A stretch of 64,000 nucleotides of DNA from Sulfitobacter sp. DSM 110093. GTDB taxonomy: Bacteria; Pseudomonadota; Alphaproteobacteria; Rhodobacterales; Rhodobacteraceae. Where the stretch lies: positions 2,927,001 through 2,991,000 of the forward strand of contig NZ_CP085167.1 of assembly GCF_022788715.1 (NCBI RefSeq), in the 5' to 3' direction. This document shows, one piece after another, positions 49,664 to 58,218 of the stretch. The position numbers and the translations under genes are program-made. Within the stretch, counting starts at the first letter, position 1. Each line of letters begins with the position of its first letter. Under the pieces are notes generated by a model. The model made no database searches, had not been told where the DNA came from, and saw only the letters and a program-made list of their open reading frames with translations.

Positions 49664-50194
49664 TTACAGCGCCTTTCTATGGCGAATGGATTTCAGAAGG
49701 TTGGAGAGCGATGCCAACAACAACCCAAAGAAACCGATCGGCAAAGCCCAGCGGCTTGGCCAGATGTAGAAGATGAAATTCGACATGATGGTTTCCATTC
49801 GCTGGGTCGAATTCAGCGCATCATAGAAACTTTGCCAGAACATCATTGCAAAGAAAGTCATGCTCATAAGGCAACTAAGTACGTAGAGAATAAACTGGAG
49901 TGGAGCGGGCATCCACTGAACAAAGAGATCAACCCGTATATGTTCATTTCGCAGTTCAACAAAGCCCATCGGCAGCATGACCAGCATGATCATATAGTAG
50001 AAGGACACGACTTCTAACGTGCCGATCATGGTGAAGGCACCGGTCGCACGGCCCGCGACCTCAACAGTGACATGGAACATCATCAGGATGAGCGCCACAG
50101 CTGCAAAAACGAGAAATCCCCGGTTCAGCAGGTATATACTGCGGTCAAGAACGGAGAGCGTGCCGCCTTCTCCGCGTGTTTCCACCCCGCTCAT
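49664..50194 (-). CDS. dctQ: TRAP transporter small permease DctQ (system 2)
   Basis: A 176-residue protein with four hydrophobic helices and the DctQ pattern: LIMMFHVTVEVAGRATGAF, then TLEVVSFYYMIMLVMLPMGFVELRNEHIRVDLFVQWMP. It starts inside the tetR stop (ATGA overlap) and ends 1 bp before dctM, a fully coupled arrangement. Confidence 0.87.
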   Translation of the reverse strand: MSGVETRGEGGTLSVLDRSIYLLNRGFLVFAAVALILMMFHVTVEVAGRATGAFTMIGTLEVVSFYYMIMLVMLPMGFVELRNEHIRVDLFVQWMPAPLQFILYVLSCLMSMTFFAMMFWQSFYDALNSTQRMETIMSNFIFYIWPSRWALPIGFFGLLLASLSNLLKSIRHRKAL

Positions 50195-50823
50195 GACGCG
50201 CGCTCGGAATTTTGATGTTTACGGGAAAGCTTCAGAAGCCCTTTCCAGTAATTGATCGTCGCGCGGAAAAGGTCGGGGTCATCGCGCCAGATTGTCTGCG
50301 TTGCCATTCCACGCGCCAGACACATGATCGCGGTAATTTCGACTTTTTGGCGCATCTGCACAACGGGGTCATCGGACGGCCCATCGATCTTCTCCCAGAT
50401 ACGACCGTAGGCCTCATTAAAGTCTTGCCCGACGGGGACCAAAGCAGCCTTTATTTTATGGTCGGTTCGTGCGGCGTTAACAAACTCCATCGACACCATG
50501 TAGAGATCTCCGGAGAAGCGTTCCCAGACGAAGTCGAGGAATTGGTCAACGGTGAGTGAATCCTCCACGACAGAATTCGCCGCACGTTCGGCTTCTTCTG
50601 TCTCACGTAAAAGTAGAGATCGGAGCGCCTCGGCCATCAATTCTTCTTTGGTTGGGAAGTGATGCAACAGCGCACCCCGTGAAACTTTTGCACGTCGTGC
50701 CACCTCAGTCGTTGAGGTGTTAATGAGCCCCTTGTCCTTGATACACGCCAGCGTGGCCTCAAGAAGGCTAGAAGTCGTCTCATGAGACCGTTCGGCCTGA
50801 GTGCGTCGTTTTCGTTCTGCCAT
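50191..50823 (-). CDS. TetR-family regulator (copy A)
   Basis: A TetR-type repressor of about 210 residues. The DNA-binding region is RRTQAERSHETTSSLLEATLACIKDKGLINTSTTEVARRAKVSRGALLHHFPTKEELM. A helical ligand domain follows. The ATG at 50823 is chosen because MAERKRRTQAERS is the typical opening; starts further upstream are possible (an ATG at 50841). It lies between dctP and dctQ in the operon it probably controls. The protein at 52430-53047 opens with the same RRTQAERS.ET pattern, so the two are paralogues. Confidence 0.85.
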   Translation of the reverse strand: MAERKRRTQAERSHETTSSLLEATLACIKDKGLINTSTTEVARRAKVSRGALLHHFPTKEELMAEALRSLLLRETEEAERAANSVVEDSLTVDQFLDFVWERFSGDLYMVSMEFVNAARTDHKIKAALVPVGQDFNEAYGRIWEKIDGPSDDPVVQMRQKVEITAIMCLARGMATQTIWRDDPDLFRATINYWKGLLKLSRKHQNSERAS

Positions 50824-50881
50824 GTGCCCGCGCTCCATCATAAAGGCGCGCGCGATCGCCACGCGCGCCCCCTTCTCAGTA

Positions 50882-52003
50882 TTATTGAATGCCGTAAGTG
50901 GAGGCGTCGATTTTGCTGTAGATCTCGCGCAAGGCCAGTTCAGCAACCGCGTTTTCATCAGTACGGTCAACGCCGGTCAGCAAGTCTTCCCATTTTTCAT
51001 AGGTCGCGATGAAGTCATCAATGACCTCTTTGCCGTTGCTCAGCCCATAGGTCTCTTGCGAGGTCTGGTAAGCGGTTTCCACGGAGTTCGCGCGGTACTC
51101 CTCAGCCGACGCAAGCAGGTCTTCGCCCGGTTCATAGACATTGTTGCCCTTCTCCTTGGCCAAAGCGAGCTTTTCTTCGGCGCTGCCGACATACTCGACA
51201 ATCATGCGCGACATGGCACGTGCGGTTGCTTCCAACAGAATTTCGCGATGCTCGGTGCTAAGCCCAGACCAGAATTCAGGGTTGAAGCCCCACTGTGGGC
51301 CCGTCCAATACATGCCTGTCGACAGCATCGTCGTATGTTCCGCGACTTCCCAGAGCGACCGGTCAATGAGATCATTTGCGGCATTCGAAGCACAGTCGAG
51401 TGTCCCGCGCTCAAGGCCGGTATACATTTCGCTGGAGGGGACGTTGACGGGGATGCCCCCTGCTTTTTCAACCCACTGCGACACGCTCGATCCGGCCGTG
51501 CGGATACGCTTTCCTTTGAATTCTTCCAGCGTACGCACGGGTTCACGGCAGAACAGGACATAGGGCGGCGTCGCATAAGAACCAAGATACACGACCCCCT
51601 TTTCGGCCCATTCCTGAAGCTGTGTTTCGTTGTTCATACTAAAATCGGTCGAGGCTAAAATCATCGTCAGCGGATCGGAATAGTTAAAGCCCAGTTCCTG
51701 GATGCTGTTTGCAACAGGCATCTCCGAGGGGGTGTATACTGCCGCATGATGCGCAACCTGAACCACGTTGTCGCGAATACCTTGCAGGTTTGCACGCGGC
51801 GCGAGCAGCACGGTACCGGTGTAGACGTTTGGCTTCAGTTCTCCGCCAGACATTTCTTCAACCATTTTGGCCCATTCAATGTAGCCATACTTCGAATGAG
51901 GATGTTCGGCCGCGTAGAACGAATTTGCTGTAAACTCCACTTCGGCCGCCGCGACTCCGGCTATGCCCGAGATCACCATTCCTGCGAGAAGACGCTTAAT
52001 CAT
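50882..52003 (-). CDS. dctP: TRAP solute-binding protein DctP (system 2)
   Basis: A 373-residue periplasmic receptor with signal peptide (MIKRLLAGMVISGIAGVAAA) and the DctP fold, including ANLQGIRDNVVQVAHHAAVYTPSEMPVANSI, KGKRIRTAGSSVSQWVEKAGGIPV with the ligand Arg, and MYTGLERGTLDCASNAANDLI. It is the first gene of operon A, with GGGAGC before the ATG. The order dctP, tetR, dctQ, dctM, amidohydrolase is unusual in placing the regulator inside the transporter genes. Confidence 0.88.
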   Translation of the reverse strand: MIKRLLAGMVISGIAGVAAAEVEFTANSFYAAEHPHSKYGYIEWAKMVEEMSGGELKPNVYTGTVLLAPRANLQGIRDNVVQVAHHAAVYTPSEMPVANSIQELGFNYSDPLTMILASTDFSMNNETQLQEWAEKGVVYLGSYATPPYVLFCREPVRTLEEFKGKRIRTAGSSVSQWVEKAGGIPVNVPSSEMYTGLERGTLDCASNAANDLIDRSLWEVAEHTTMLSTGMYWTGPQWGFNPEFWSGLSTEHREILLEATARAMSRMIVEYVGSAEEKLALAKEKGNNVYEPGEDLLASAEEYRANSVETAYQTSQETYGLSNGKEVIDDFIATYEKWEDLLTGVDRTDENAVAELALREIYSKIDASTYGIQ

Positions 52004-52429
52004 GTTTATGCTCCCTGAGATGTCTATTTGGATTCTTATGTTTAGTTAGGTTGGGAGCTTTTTTAAAAGCAGTCAAGATTGTTTGTTTTTTAAATGCTCA
52101 GCGGAGCTGCATAAGTGCCGTCCTGGCCCGTCTGCATAATTTACGCTCACATTTGCGGGAAACGGAGCGCATTCCAGCCGCCGAAAGAGGCAACAACTTC
52201 CCGTCTTTGGTTGGCTTTGGAATATATGAGCGTCACTTAAGCCCGAATAGTCGGACGAACTCTGCAACGCCGGTTGGCACGAGCTTTCAGATAAGAGCAT
52301 CAATACGCGATTTCTACTCGCACCATAGTAGCCGACAACCTTATTAACCTGCAAAATGAAGTCGCCATCATTTGCAAGGCGCACAAAAACAGGTAACGTC
52401 GTTTGTATGTTTACCGCCGGGAACAGAAT
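52004..52429. other. divergent promoter region between the mirrored operons
   Basis: About 430 bp with no gene I can support. It holds an AT-rich start region for dctP (system 2) near 52040-52090, including GCTTTTTTAAAAGC (52059-52072), and the leader of tetR copy B. A minus-strand open frame here has no recognisable sequence. No convincing TetR-type dyad could be picked by eye. Confidence 0.5.
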
Positions 52430-53047
52430 ATGAGCGCCGATACCACGTCACTCCCTTCCGCACAGACCCGGCGTACGCAAGCAGAGCGATCTCAAGAAAC
52501 CCGGAACAAGGTATGCGAGGCGACGCTTCGGGCATTGGTAGACGTTGGCTATGCACAGATCTCGACTCCCCTTATCGCCAAAAGGGCACAAGTGTCACGG
52601 GGGGCGCTTACACATCAGTTCCCAACTCGAAATGACATGCTGGTTGCAGCATTCGAAAAATTGGTCAGTGAGTGGAGAGACGACTATCCTTTCGCGCTCG
52701 ACCCTGACAAGAACCAGCTCTCTGTGGATGAGCTAGTTGACGCGCTGTGGAGTACTATTTTTTCAAATAGCCACTACATAGCCGCGATGGAGTTGATGTT
52801 GGCCTCTCGCCAAAACAACGAGCTGGGCCGCGCACTTCGTGATATTCTAGTGAAATGGATCCGAGAGCGTGACCGGATCGCCGCGCGACTGATTGGTGAA
52901 AATGCAGACGATACGGACGCTGGACTTAAGGTACAGCTGCACCTCTCTGTACTTCGAGGAATCGCTATACACCAAAGTTTCGATTCAGATCCACAGACAG
53001 CAAAAAAGCTAATTGAGCTTTGGAAACAAATGGCCAGAAAGGCCTGA
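52430..53047 (+). CDS. TetR-family regulator (copy B)
   Basis: A regulator of about 205 residues with the TetR DNA-binding region RRTQAERSQETRNKVCEATLRALVDVGYAQISTPLIAKRAQVSRGALTHQFPTRNDMLV and a helical effector domain. The ATG at 52430 gives MSADTTSLPSA; a TTG at 52403 in frame is an alternative. It is 257 bp upstream of the second TRAP operon on the same strand, separated by a leader with two repeated motifs. Confidence 0.85.
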   Translation: MSADTTSLPSAQTRRTQAERSQETRNKVCEATLRALVDVGYAQISTPLIAKRAQVSRGALTHQFPTRNDMLVAAFEKLVSEWRDDYPFALDPDKNQLSVDELVDALWSTIFSNSHYIAAMELMLASRQNNELGRALRDILVKWIRERDRIAARLIGENADDTDAGLKVQLHLSVLRGIAIHQSFDSDPQTAKKLIELWKQMARKA

Positions 53048-53194
53048 CTCCGGTCATTGCAGTCGTTCCGGATAAAGACGCCCATAAATCAGCCGCCAAA
53101 ATGCTAAACTTTTCAGTTGCTTAACGTAAATTCAAAGCGGAATACGCTTTTTTTTGCTTTCAAGGCCAGTTTTCGCATGTCCCATCTTGATTTA

Positions 53195-53229
53195 CGAACA
53201 GTTCTGACTGCATTCTGCGAACAGCTCTG
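53195..53229 (+). promoter_or_regulatory. tandem operator-like repeats before dctP (system 3)
   Basis: CGAACAGTTCTG (53195-53206) recurs as CGAACAGCTCTG (53218-53229), 23 bp apart, about two helical turns. Each contains a GAAC/GTTC-type half symmetry. They sit 76-110 bp before the dctP start and could bind the TetR-family regulator encoded upstream. Confidence 0.35.
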
Positions 53230-53304
53230 CTCGTAAGCGTCCAACCGCATTGTGAGCGAGGTGAAGAGACAGCTCGGTCACATGAACACAACAAGGAATA
53301 TCAC

Positions 53305-54285
53305 ATGTACAATGGAACCCTACTTGGAGCCCTAGCAGGCCTCAGCCTTGCAACCGCCACATCAGCCTTTGCCGCCACCTGGGATCTGTCCAGCGAATAT
53401 CCGGTCAGTTCACTGCAGGGGAAAACCGCTGATTACTTCGCTAAGGCTGTGGCCGAAAAGACCGGTGGTGAAGTCGAAATCACCGTCCACCATGGCGCAG
53501 CGCTCGGATACAAAAGTGTAGACCATTTCGACGCCGTTGGTGATGGCGCTTTGCAAGCAGCGTCTTCGGCCTTCGTATTTTGGACCGGTATCAACCCCAT
53601 ATTCCAACTGTCATCGCTGCCGTTCCTTGCTCCGACGTCTAAGGATGTCCATGATCTTTATGAGCTAGCGAAGCCGGATTATGAAAAGGTTCTCGAAGAA
53701 AACGACCAGATGCTGCTGCTGGTAACACCCTGGCCGTCTTCGGGTCTCTGGGGCAAAAAGCCCTTCACCTCCACCGCCGACCTCGAAGACGTGAAGGTCC
53801 GCACCTATGATGTCGCTTCCACGGAGACCGTTAAGAACGCTGGGGGCTTTCCGATCCAGATTTCCTGGGCAGATGTTCCGGCGCAGCTTTCAACCAATGC
53901 GATCGATGCCGTCCTTACCTCCGCCAATGGTGGCGTCGGCGCGCAGTTGTGGGAAATGCAGTCAGATTTCACGAATGTAAACTATGCGTCTTCGCTGCAA
54001 GCAATCCACCTTAACCGCGATGCCTGGGACGATCTGAGCGAAAATGAACAGGCCGCTGTTAAAGAAGCTGCGACCGAGGCGGAAAACTATGGGTGGGGGC
54101 TTCTCGCGGATGCGACTGCCAACGATTTTGCCACTATGCGTGAAAATGGCATGACTGTGACTGAAGAAATCCCTGCAGAGTTTTCTCAGGCCCTGTCCGT
54201 CGCCGCACAACCTTTCATCGACAAATGGCTCGAAGAAACTGGTGAGCGTGCCCAGTCGATCATGACTGCTTACAAGGACCGCTAA
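53305..54285 (+). CDS. dctP: TRAP solute-binding protein DctP (system 3)
   Basis: A 326-residue periplasmic receptor with signal peptide (LAGLSLATATSAFAA) and the DctP fold. Visible features are TADYFAKAVAEKTGGEVEITVHHGAALGYKS, VKVRTYDVASTETVKNAGGFPIQ with the ligand Arg, and LSTNAIDAVLTSANGGVG. The ATG at 53305 follows AAGGAATATCAC. Its sequence is not close to system 2 DctP, although the downstream hydrolases are about 60% identical, so the receptors may have been exchanged or diverged faster. Confidence 0.88.
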   Translation: MYNGTLLGALAGLSLATATSAFAATWDLSSEYPVSSLQGKTADYFAKAVAEKTGGEVEITVHHGAALGYKSVDHFDAVGDGALQAASSAFVFWTGINPIFQLSSLPFLAPTSKDVHDLYELAKPDYEKVLEENDQMLLLVTPWPSSGLWGKKPFTSTADLEDVKVRTYDVASTETVKNAGGFPIQISWADVPAQLSTNAIDAVLTSANGGVGAQLWEMQSDFTNVNYASSLQAIHLNRDAWDDLSENEQAAVKEAATEAENYGWGLLADATANDFATMRENGMTVTEEIPAEFSQALSVAAQPFIDKWLEETGERAQSIMTAYKDR

Positions 54286-54351
54286 TTCCTCCCCGACTTG
54301 CGCGGGCAGCCGTCAGTGCTGCTCGCGCATATTTTTCTCTTGGAGGTCCGC

Positions 54352-54876
54352 ATGACCCGCTTTTTTTCGATCGTTTTCGGCCTTTCGCGACTGGCTGCGG
54401 TAATCGCCGCATGTGCGCTGCTCTATATGGTAGGCCACATCATATACGAGATCATTCTGCGCAGCTTCTTCGCTACCTCAACGTTTGTCCTCGACGAATT
54501 TGTTGGCTACGCGATTAGCATCTGCATCATTTGGTCATTGGGATACGTTCTGGAACACGGGGATCTAATCCGTGTCGGCCTCGTACTCGACCGCTTGCCT
54601 GAGCGGGCACAACAGTTGCTTACCGCCGCATCAGCATTGATGGCCGGTGCAATGTCTGCAGGGTTGGCTTGGATGTTCTGGATCCGCGTCGCGCGGGCGT
54701 GGTCCCGTGGTACGGTGTCTTCGTCTGTCGCCGCAGTGCCAACTTGGATTCCCGAAGGTGCAATTATGGTGGGTCTGGCCCTGTTTGCGCTGGCGGCAGT
54801 CGCGCACGGTCTGCGTCACATCACCGGACACCCGTCACCCGCCCCGCATGCGCCGCTTGCCACGCCGGTCGAATAA
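54352..54876 (+). CDS. dctQ: TRAP transporter small permease DctQ (system 3)
   Basis: A protein of about 174 residues with four helices; the DctQ pattern is seen in FVLDEFVGYAISICIIWSLGYVLEHGDLIRVGLVLDRLPERAQ. The ATG at 54352 is preceded by GGAGG; an upstream in-frame start at 54298 would fall just after the dctP stop and adds non-family residues. It is followed by dctM after 22 bp. Confidence 0.87.
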   Translation: MTRFFSIVFGLSRLAAVIAACALLYMVGHIIYEIILRSFFATSTFVLDEFVGYAISICIIWSLGYVLEHGDLIRVGLVLDRLPERAQQLLTAASALMAGAMSAGLAWMFWIRVARAWSRGTVSSSVAAVPTWIPEGAIMVGLALFALAAVAHGLRHITGHPSPAPHAPLATPVE

Positions 54877-54898
54877 GCCGACCCCTCGGAGATATCAT

Positions 54899-56209
54899 AT
54901 GGACACGTTATTAACCGCCGCTGCCACGCTAGGCTTTCTTTTACTATTTCTCGGACTTGGCGTTTGGGTTTTCATCTCGTTGGCTCTTGTGGCAACGGCT
55001 GCGTTGTTTTTCCTACACGGCATGGAACTATCGCGTATCGGCTCCATCGCTGCGGGTATCATATACCGCTATTCCACCAGCTGGGAGCTTTCGGCCATTC
55101 CAATGTTTATCTGGATGGGCGAGATCATCTTCCGTACTGACATCTCATCTCGGCTGTTCCGTGGATTGTCCCCGTTCGTCGATTACATTCCCGGTCGCCT
55201 TTTACACACGAACGTATTGGGATGCACACTCTTCGCTGCCGTCTCTGGCTCATCCCCTGCCACAACTGCCACCGTCGGCCGTATCACCACCCGTGAGCTA
55301 GGGGCGCGTGGTTACGACGACCGGCTGTCGCTGGGCTCACTTGCTGGCGCTGGCAGTCTAGGGTTGCTGATCCCGCCCTCGATCGTAATGATCGTCTACG
55401 GCATCCTTGCCGAGCAATCGATCTCGCGCCTCTTCGCCGCTGGTGTGTTGCCAGGGTTGATGATCAGCGCACTTTATTCGGGCTATATCATGCTCCGCAC
55501 CACGCTGAATCCTTCATTGGTTCCAGCAAAGCGTGAGACGCGCAATGCGCTAGACTTCCTGCGCGCGATTTGGGACCTAGTTCCGCTGGCTGTGTTGATG
55601 ACTATCGTTCTAGGGTCGATCTATACCGGTATTGCCACCCCCTCAGAGGCCGCAGCCGTCGGCGTCATTACTGCCATCGCTATCGCCTTGTTGACACGTC
55701 AGTTCTCACTGGTTTTGCTGCGTGATACTTTGTTGGGTGCATTACGGACCTCAACCATGGTCTGTTCAATTCTGATAGCTGCAGCCTTCATGTCCACCGC
55801 GATCGGATACCTGCACATCCCCGCGGATGTGGCAAAAGGTATTGCGTCGCTGCAGCTGCCGCCTTGGGGGCTTTTGGTGGTGCTGTCGCTTTTCTACCTC
55901 GGTCTCGGCTTTTTCCTCGACGGTACGTCGATTGTGGTGATGAGTTTGCCGATCTCGCTTCCGTTGGCGCTGCAGGCGGGTTTTGATCCGATCTGGTTTG
56001 GTGTCTATCTCGTGTTGATGGTTGAAATGGCACAGGTGACCCCGCCTGTGGGCTTTAACCTCTTCGTTCTTCAGGGCATCTCGGGTCGTTCGATCAGCTA
56101 TGTAGCCCGAGCAGCGCTACCATTCTTTGCATTAATGCTGCTCGGGGTGTTGTTGCTAGCTGTCTTCCCGAGCATCGCCCTGTGGCTCCCAAACTTCCTA
56201 TATGGATAA
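54899..56209 (+). CDS. dctM: TRAP transporter large permease DctM (system 3)
   Basis: A 436-residue permease with AVSGSSPATTATVGRITTRELGARGYDDRLSLGSLAGAGSLGLLIPPSIVMIVYGILAEQSISRLF and the late VTPPVGFNLFVLQGISG. The ATG at 54899 follows CGGAG. Its stop overlaps the start of the GAF gene, so transport and the GAF protein are coupled. The same length as the system 2 DctM suggests a common origin of the two operons. Confidence 0.9.
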   Translation: MDTLLTAAATLGFLLLFLGLGVWVFISLALVATAALFFLHGMELSRIGSIAAGIIYRYSTSWELSAIPMFIWMGEIIFRTDISSRLFRGLSPFVDYIPGRLLHTNVLGCTLFAAVSGSSPATTATVGRITTRELGARGYDDRLSLGSLAGAGSLGLLIPPSIVMIVYGILAEQSISRLFAAGVLPGLMISALYSGYIMLRTTLNPSLVPAKRETRNALDFLRAIWDLVPLAVLMTIVLGSIYTGIATPSEAAAVGVITAIAIALLTRQFSLVLLRDTLLGALRTSTMVCSILIAAAFMSTAIGYLHIPADVAKGIASLQLPPWGLLVVLSLFYLGLGFFLDGTSIVVMSLPISLPLALQAGFDPIWFGVYLVLMVEMAQVTPPVGFNLFVLQGISGRSISYVARAALPFFALMLLGVLLLAVFPSIALWLPNFLYG

Positions 56210-56687
56210 AATAATGACTTTATTGAACACCGATCTCGCTGTGCTTTTGCGTGCGCAGACCCACCTGAATCAACCACACACCCTGTTTAGCGCAGTACAG
56301 GACACTTGCGAGGCTCGTTTCGGTTTCCGTTTCTTAACCATCCTAAAGAACCTCCCTGGTACCGGAAACGTCATGCGGATGCATAGCTCTGAAGCCGATT
56401 ACCCGGTTGGAGCGCTTAAGCCTATGGGCCTGACCGAATGGGGCAAGGTGGTACTGGATAGCGGCCGTAGTTGGCTCGGCAACTCGCGGGAGGACGTGTT
56501 CTGGGCTTTCCCCGACGCCGAATTGATCCTCTCCAAAGACTGTGAAGCCTGTGCGTGCGCCCCTGTGCTCTGGGGGGGGCGCTGCCTCGGAGTGCTGTCG
56601 TTGAATGCGGCTAGGGATAGCTATGCGCCGGAGGACATGGCTGAAATTGCATCAATCGCGCAGACACTCGCACCTGCGCTGATCTGA
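56202..56687 (+). CDS. small GAF-domain protein, paralogue of 10872-11375
   Basis: A 161-residue single-GAF protein. It shares with the protein at 10872-11375 the TEWGKVVLDSGRSWLG and VFWAFPDAELIL blocks and the final CLGVLSLNAARDSYAPEDMAEI helix. A Cys cluster, KDCEACACAPVLWGG, replaces the hydrophobic strand of the other copy. No output domain is present. The start is either 56202 (overlapping the dctM stop) or the ATG at 56214. It lies between transporter and hydrolase genes, so an accessory or ligand-sensing role is plausible but not shown. Confidence 0.7.
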   Translation: MDKIMTLLNTDLAVLLRAQTHLNQPHTLFSAVQDTCEARFGFRFLTILKNLPGTGNVMRMHSSEADYPVGALKPMGLTEWGKVVLDSGRSWLGNSREDVFWAFPDAELILSKDCEACACAPVLWGGRCLGVLSLNAARDSYAPEDMAEIASIAQTLAPALI

Positions 56688-56706
56688 CACCAAAAGGATA
56701 ACGTAA

Positions 56707-57942
56707 ATGACCACTCTGCTTATCAAGAATGCCCGTATAGTTGACGGCACAGCTCTTCAACCGACCGAACCAATGCAGATCGCCATCGAAGATGGCCGCA
56801 TCCGAGAAGTGAGCCCGCAAGTATCCTTCGACGCGGCAGAAAACTTAGACCTAAATGGTCTGACTGTCATGCCAGGCTTGATCGACTGTCACGTCCATAC
56901 GATCGCCACGAACGCGAACCTTGGTCTAAATGCCTCACTGCCATCTTCACTGGTGGCGGCGCGCGCGGGGACCTTAATGAAGAACATGATCATGCGCGGC
57001 TTTACCACGGTGCGTGATCTTGGCGGTGCCGACCGCGGTCTGCAGCAAGCAGTAGAAGAAGGCCACTTTACTGCGCCTCGTCTCGTGATCTGTGGGAAGG
57101 CCCTGTCGCAGACCGGCGGTCACACTGATTACCGTGGTCCATATGACAACCGCGATGTGGGCTGGTACGCTCAGGCGCTCGGCACAATGGGGCGGCTCTG
57201 CGACGGTAAACCCGAGTTGCTGCGTGCCGCACGTGAGGAGTTGAAGGGCGGCGCGCAGTTCTTGAAAGTCATGGCGGATGGTGGCGTATCCTCGCCATCG
57301 GACCCAGTCGGCTATCTCGTCTATTCAGTCGACGAACTAAAGGCGCTGGTCGAGGTCGCAAACGGCTTTGGCACTTATGTCGCCGCGCATCTGTATGCCG
57401 ATGAAGCCATCGTGCGTGCGCTCGATTGCGGCATCACCTGCATTGAACATGGCAACCTAATAAGTGACCAGACAATCGATCGTGTGGCTCGTGAAGGAGC
57501 CATCGTGGTGCCGACGAACATCACCTATGACCTTCTGGCCCGTAAGGGCGCAGAGTTCGGCCTTCCGCCGGAATCGGTCGCCAAGGTTTCTGACGTCCGT
57601 GAAGCGGGTCTGGAAAGACTGGTAAAACTGCACGATGCGGGGGTGACCATGGGCTACGGTTCGGACCTGCTCGGCGGAATGCAAACAGAACAGTCGGGAG
57701 AATTCCCGTTACGCGGCCGTTATATCCCTGCGGATGCAGTGATCCGCTCAGCCACCGTGGATGCCGCTAAGGTTCTGCGGATGGAAGGTGAAGTGGGAGT
57801 GATCGCTGCTGGGGCTTACGCCGACATCATAGCTGTTGACGGCAATCCACTTGAAAACCTCGACTTGCTAACTCGACAGGGTGCTCACCTACAGCTGATC
57901 ATGCAAGGCGGGCGGGCAATTAAAAAGGCGGCGGACCTCTAA
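56707..57942 (+). CDS. amidohydrolase-family metal-dependent hydrolase (copy B)
   Basis: A 411-residue amidohydrolase, about 60% identical by eye to copy A at 47042-48268. Long shared blocks are VMPGLIDCHVH, GFTTVRDLGGAD, APRLVICGKALSQTGGHTDYRG and GYGSDLLGGMQ. All metal ligands (HxH, the Lys in GGAQFLKVMADGG, two later His and the Asp) are kept. The ATG at 56707 follows AAGGATAACG. It ends the right-hand mirrored operon; a small hairpin (GGCAGC/GCTGCC at 57969-57984) follows. Substrates of the two copies may overlap. Confidence 0.87.
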   Translation: MTTLLIKNARIVDGTALQPTEPMQIAIEDGRIREVSPQVSFDAAENLDLNGLTVMPGLIDCHVHTIATNANLGLNASLPSSLVAARAGTLMKNMIMRGFTTVRDLGGADRGLQQAVEEGHFTAPRLVICGKALSQTGGHTDYRGPYDNRDVGWYAQALGTMGRLCDGKPELLRAAREELKGGAQFLKVMADGGVSSPSDPVGYLVYSVDELKALVEVANGFGTYVAAHLYADEAIVRALDCGITCIEHGNLISDQTIDRVAREGAIVVPTNITYDLLARKGAEFGLPPESVAKVSDVREAGLERLVKLHDAGVTMGYGSDLLGGMQTEQSGEFPLRGRYIPADAVIRSATVDAAKVLRMEGEVGVIAAGAYADIIAVDGNPLENLDLLTRQGAHLQLIMQGGRAIKKAADL

Positions 57943-57990
57943 GGATCTAAAAAATTGACCTTAGCGCAGGCAGCTTAGGCTGCCCGCATT

Positions 57991-58218
57991 TCACTCCTCG
58001 AGAAAGCCAAGGCTCTTCTGGACCCGCTCACCCATGTGAATGGCGATAGCTACCGCCCGAACCAGGTCCGCATGCATCTGCTTGGCAGTTCGCCGTTCCA
58101 TCCGTGAATTACGCTGCTCAGACAGCAACCAGTCTGTCAGCTTCTCAGCATTAGGGGCCAAATTGCTCAGTCGTCGAAGGCCGCGCCGATGGCGGCTGGG
58201 CAGCCCCCTTACAGCATG
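57991..58218 (-). other. 75-codon open frame continuing in phase after the helicase stop
   Basis: Directly after the helicase TGA the same frame stays open for 75 codons, with a coding-like segment (NAEKLTDWLLSEQRNSRMER, then AKQMHADLVRAVAIAIHMGERVQKSLGFLEE) and a stop at 57991. It has no good start codon near the helicase stop; an internal ATG in this frame (NSRMER) would leave about 40 residues. It could be a small accessory gene, a remnant of another gene, or a former C-terminal extension. I do not recognise the family. Confidence 0.4.
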
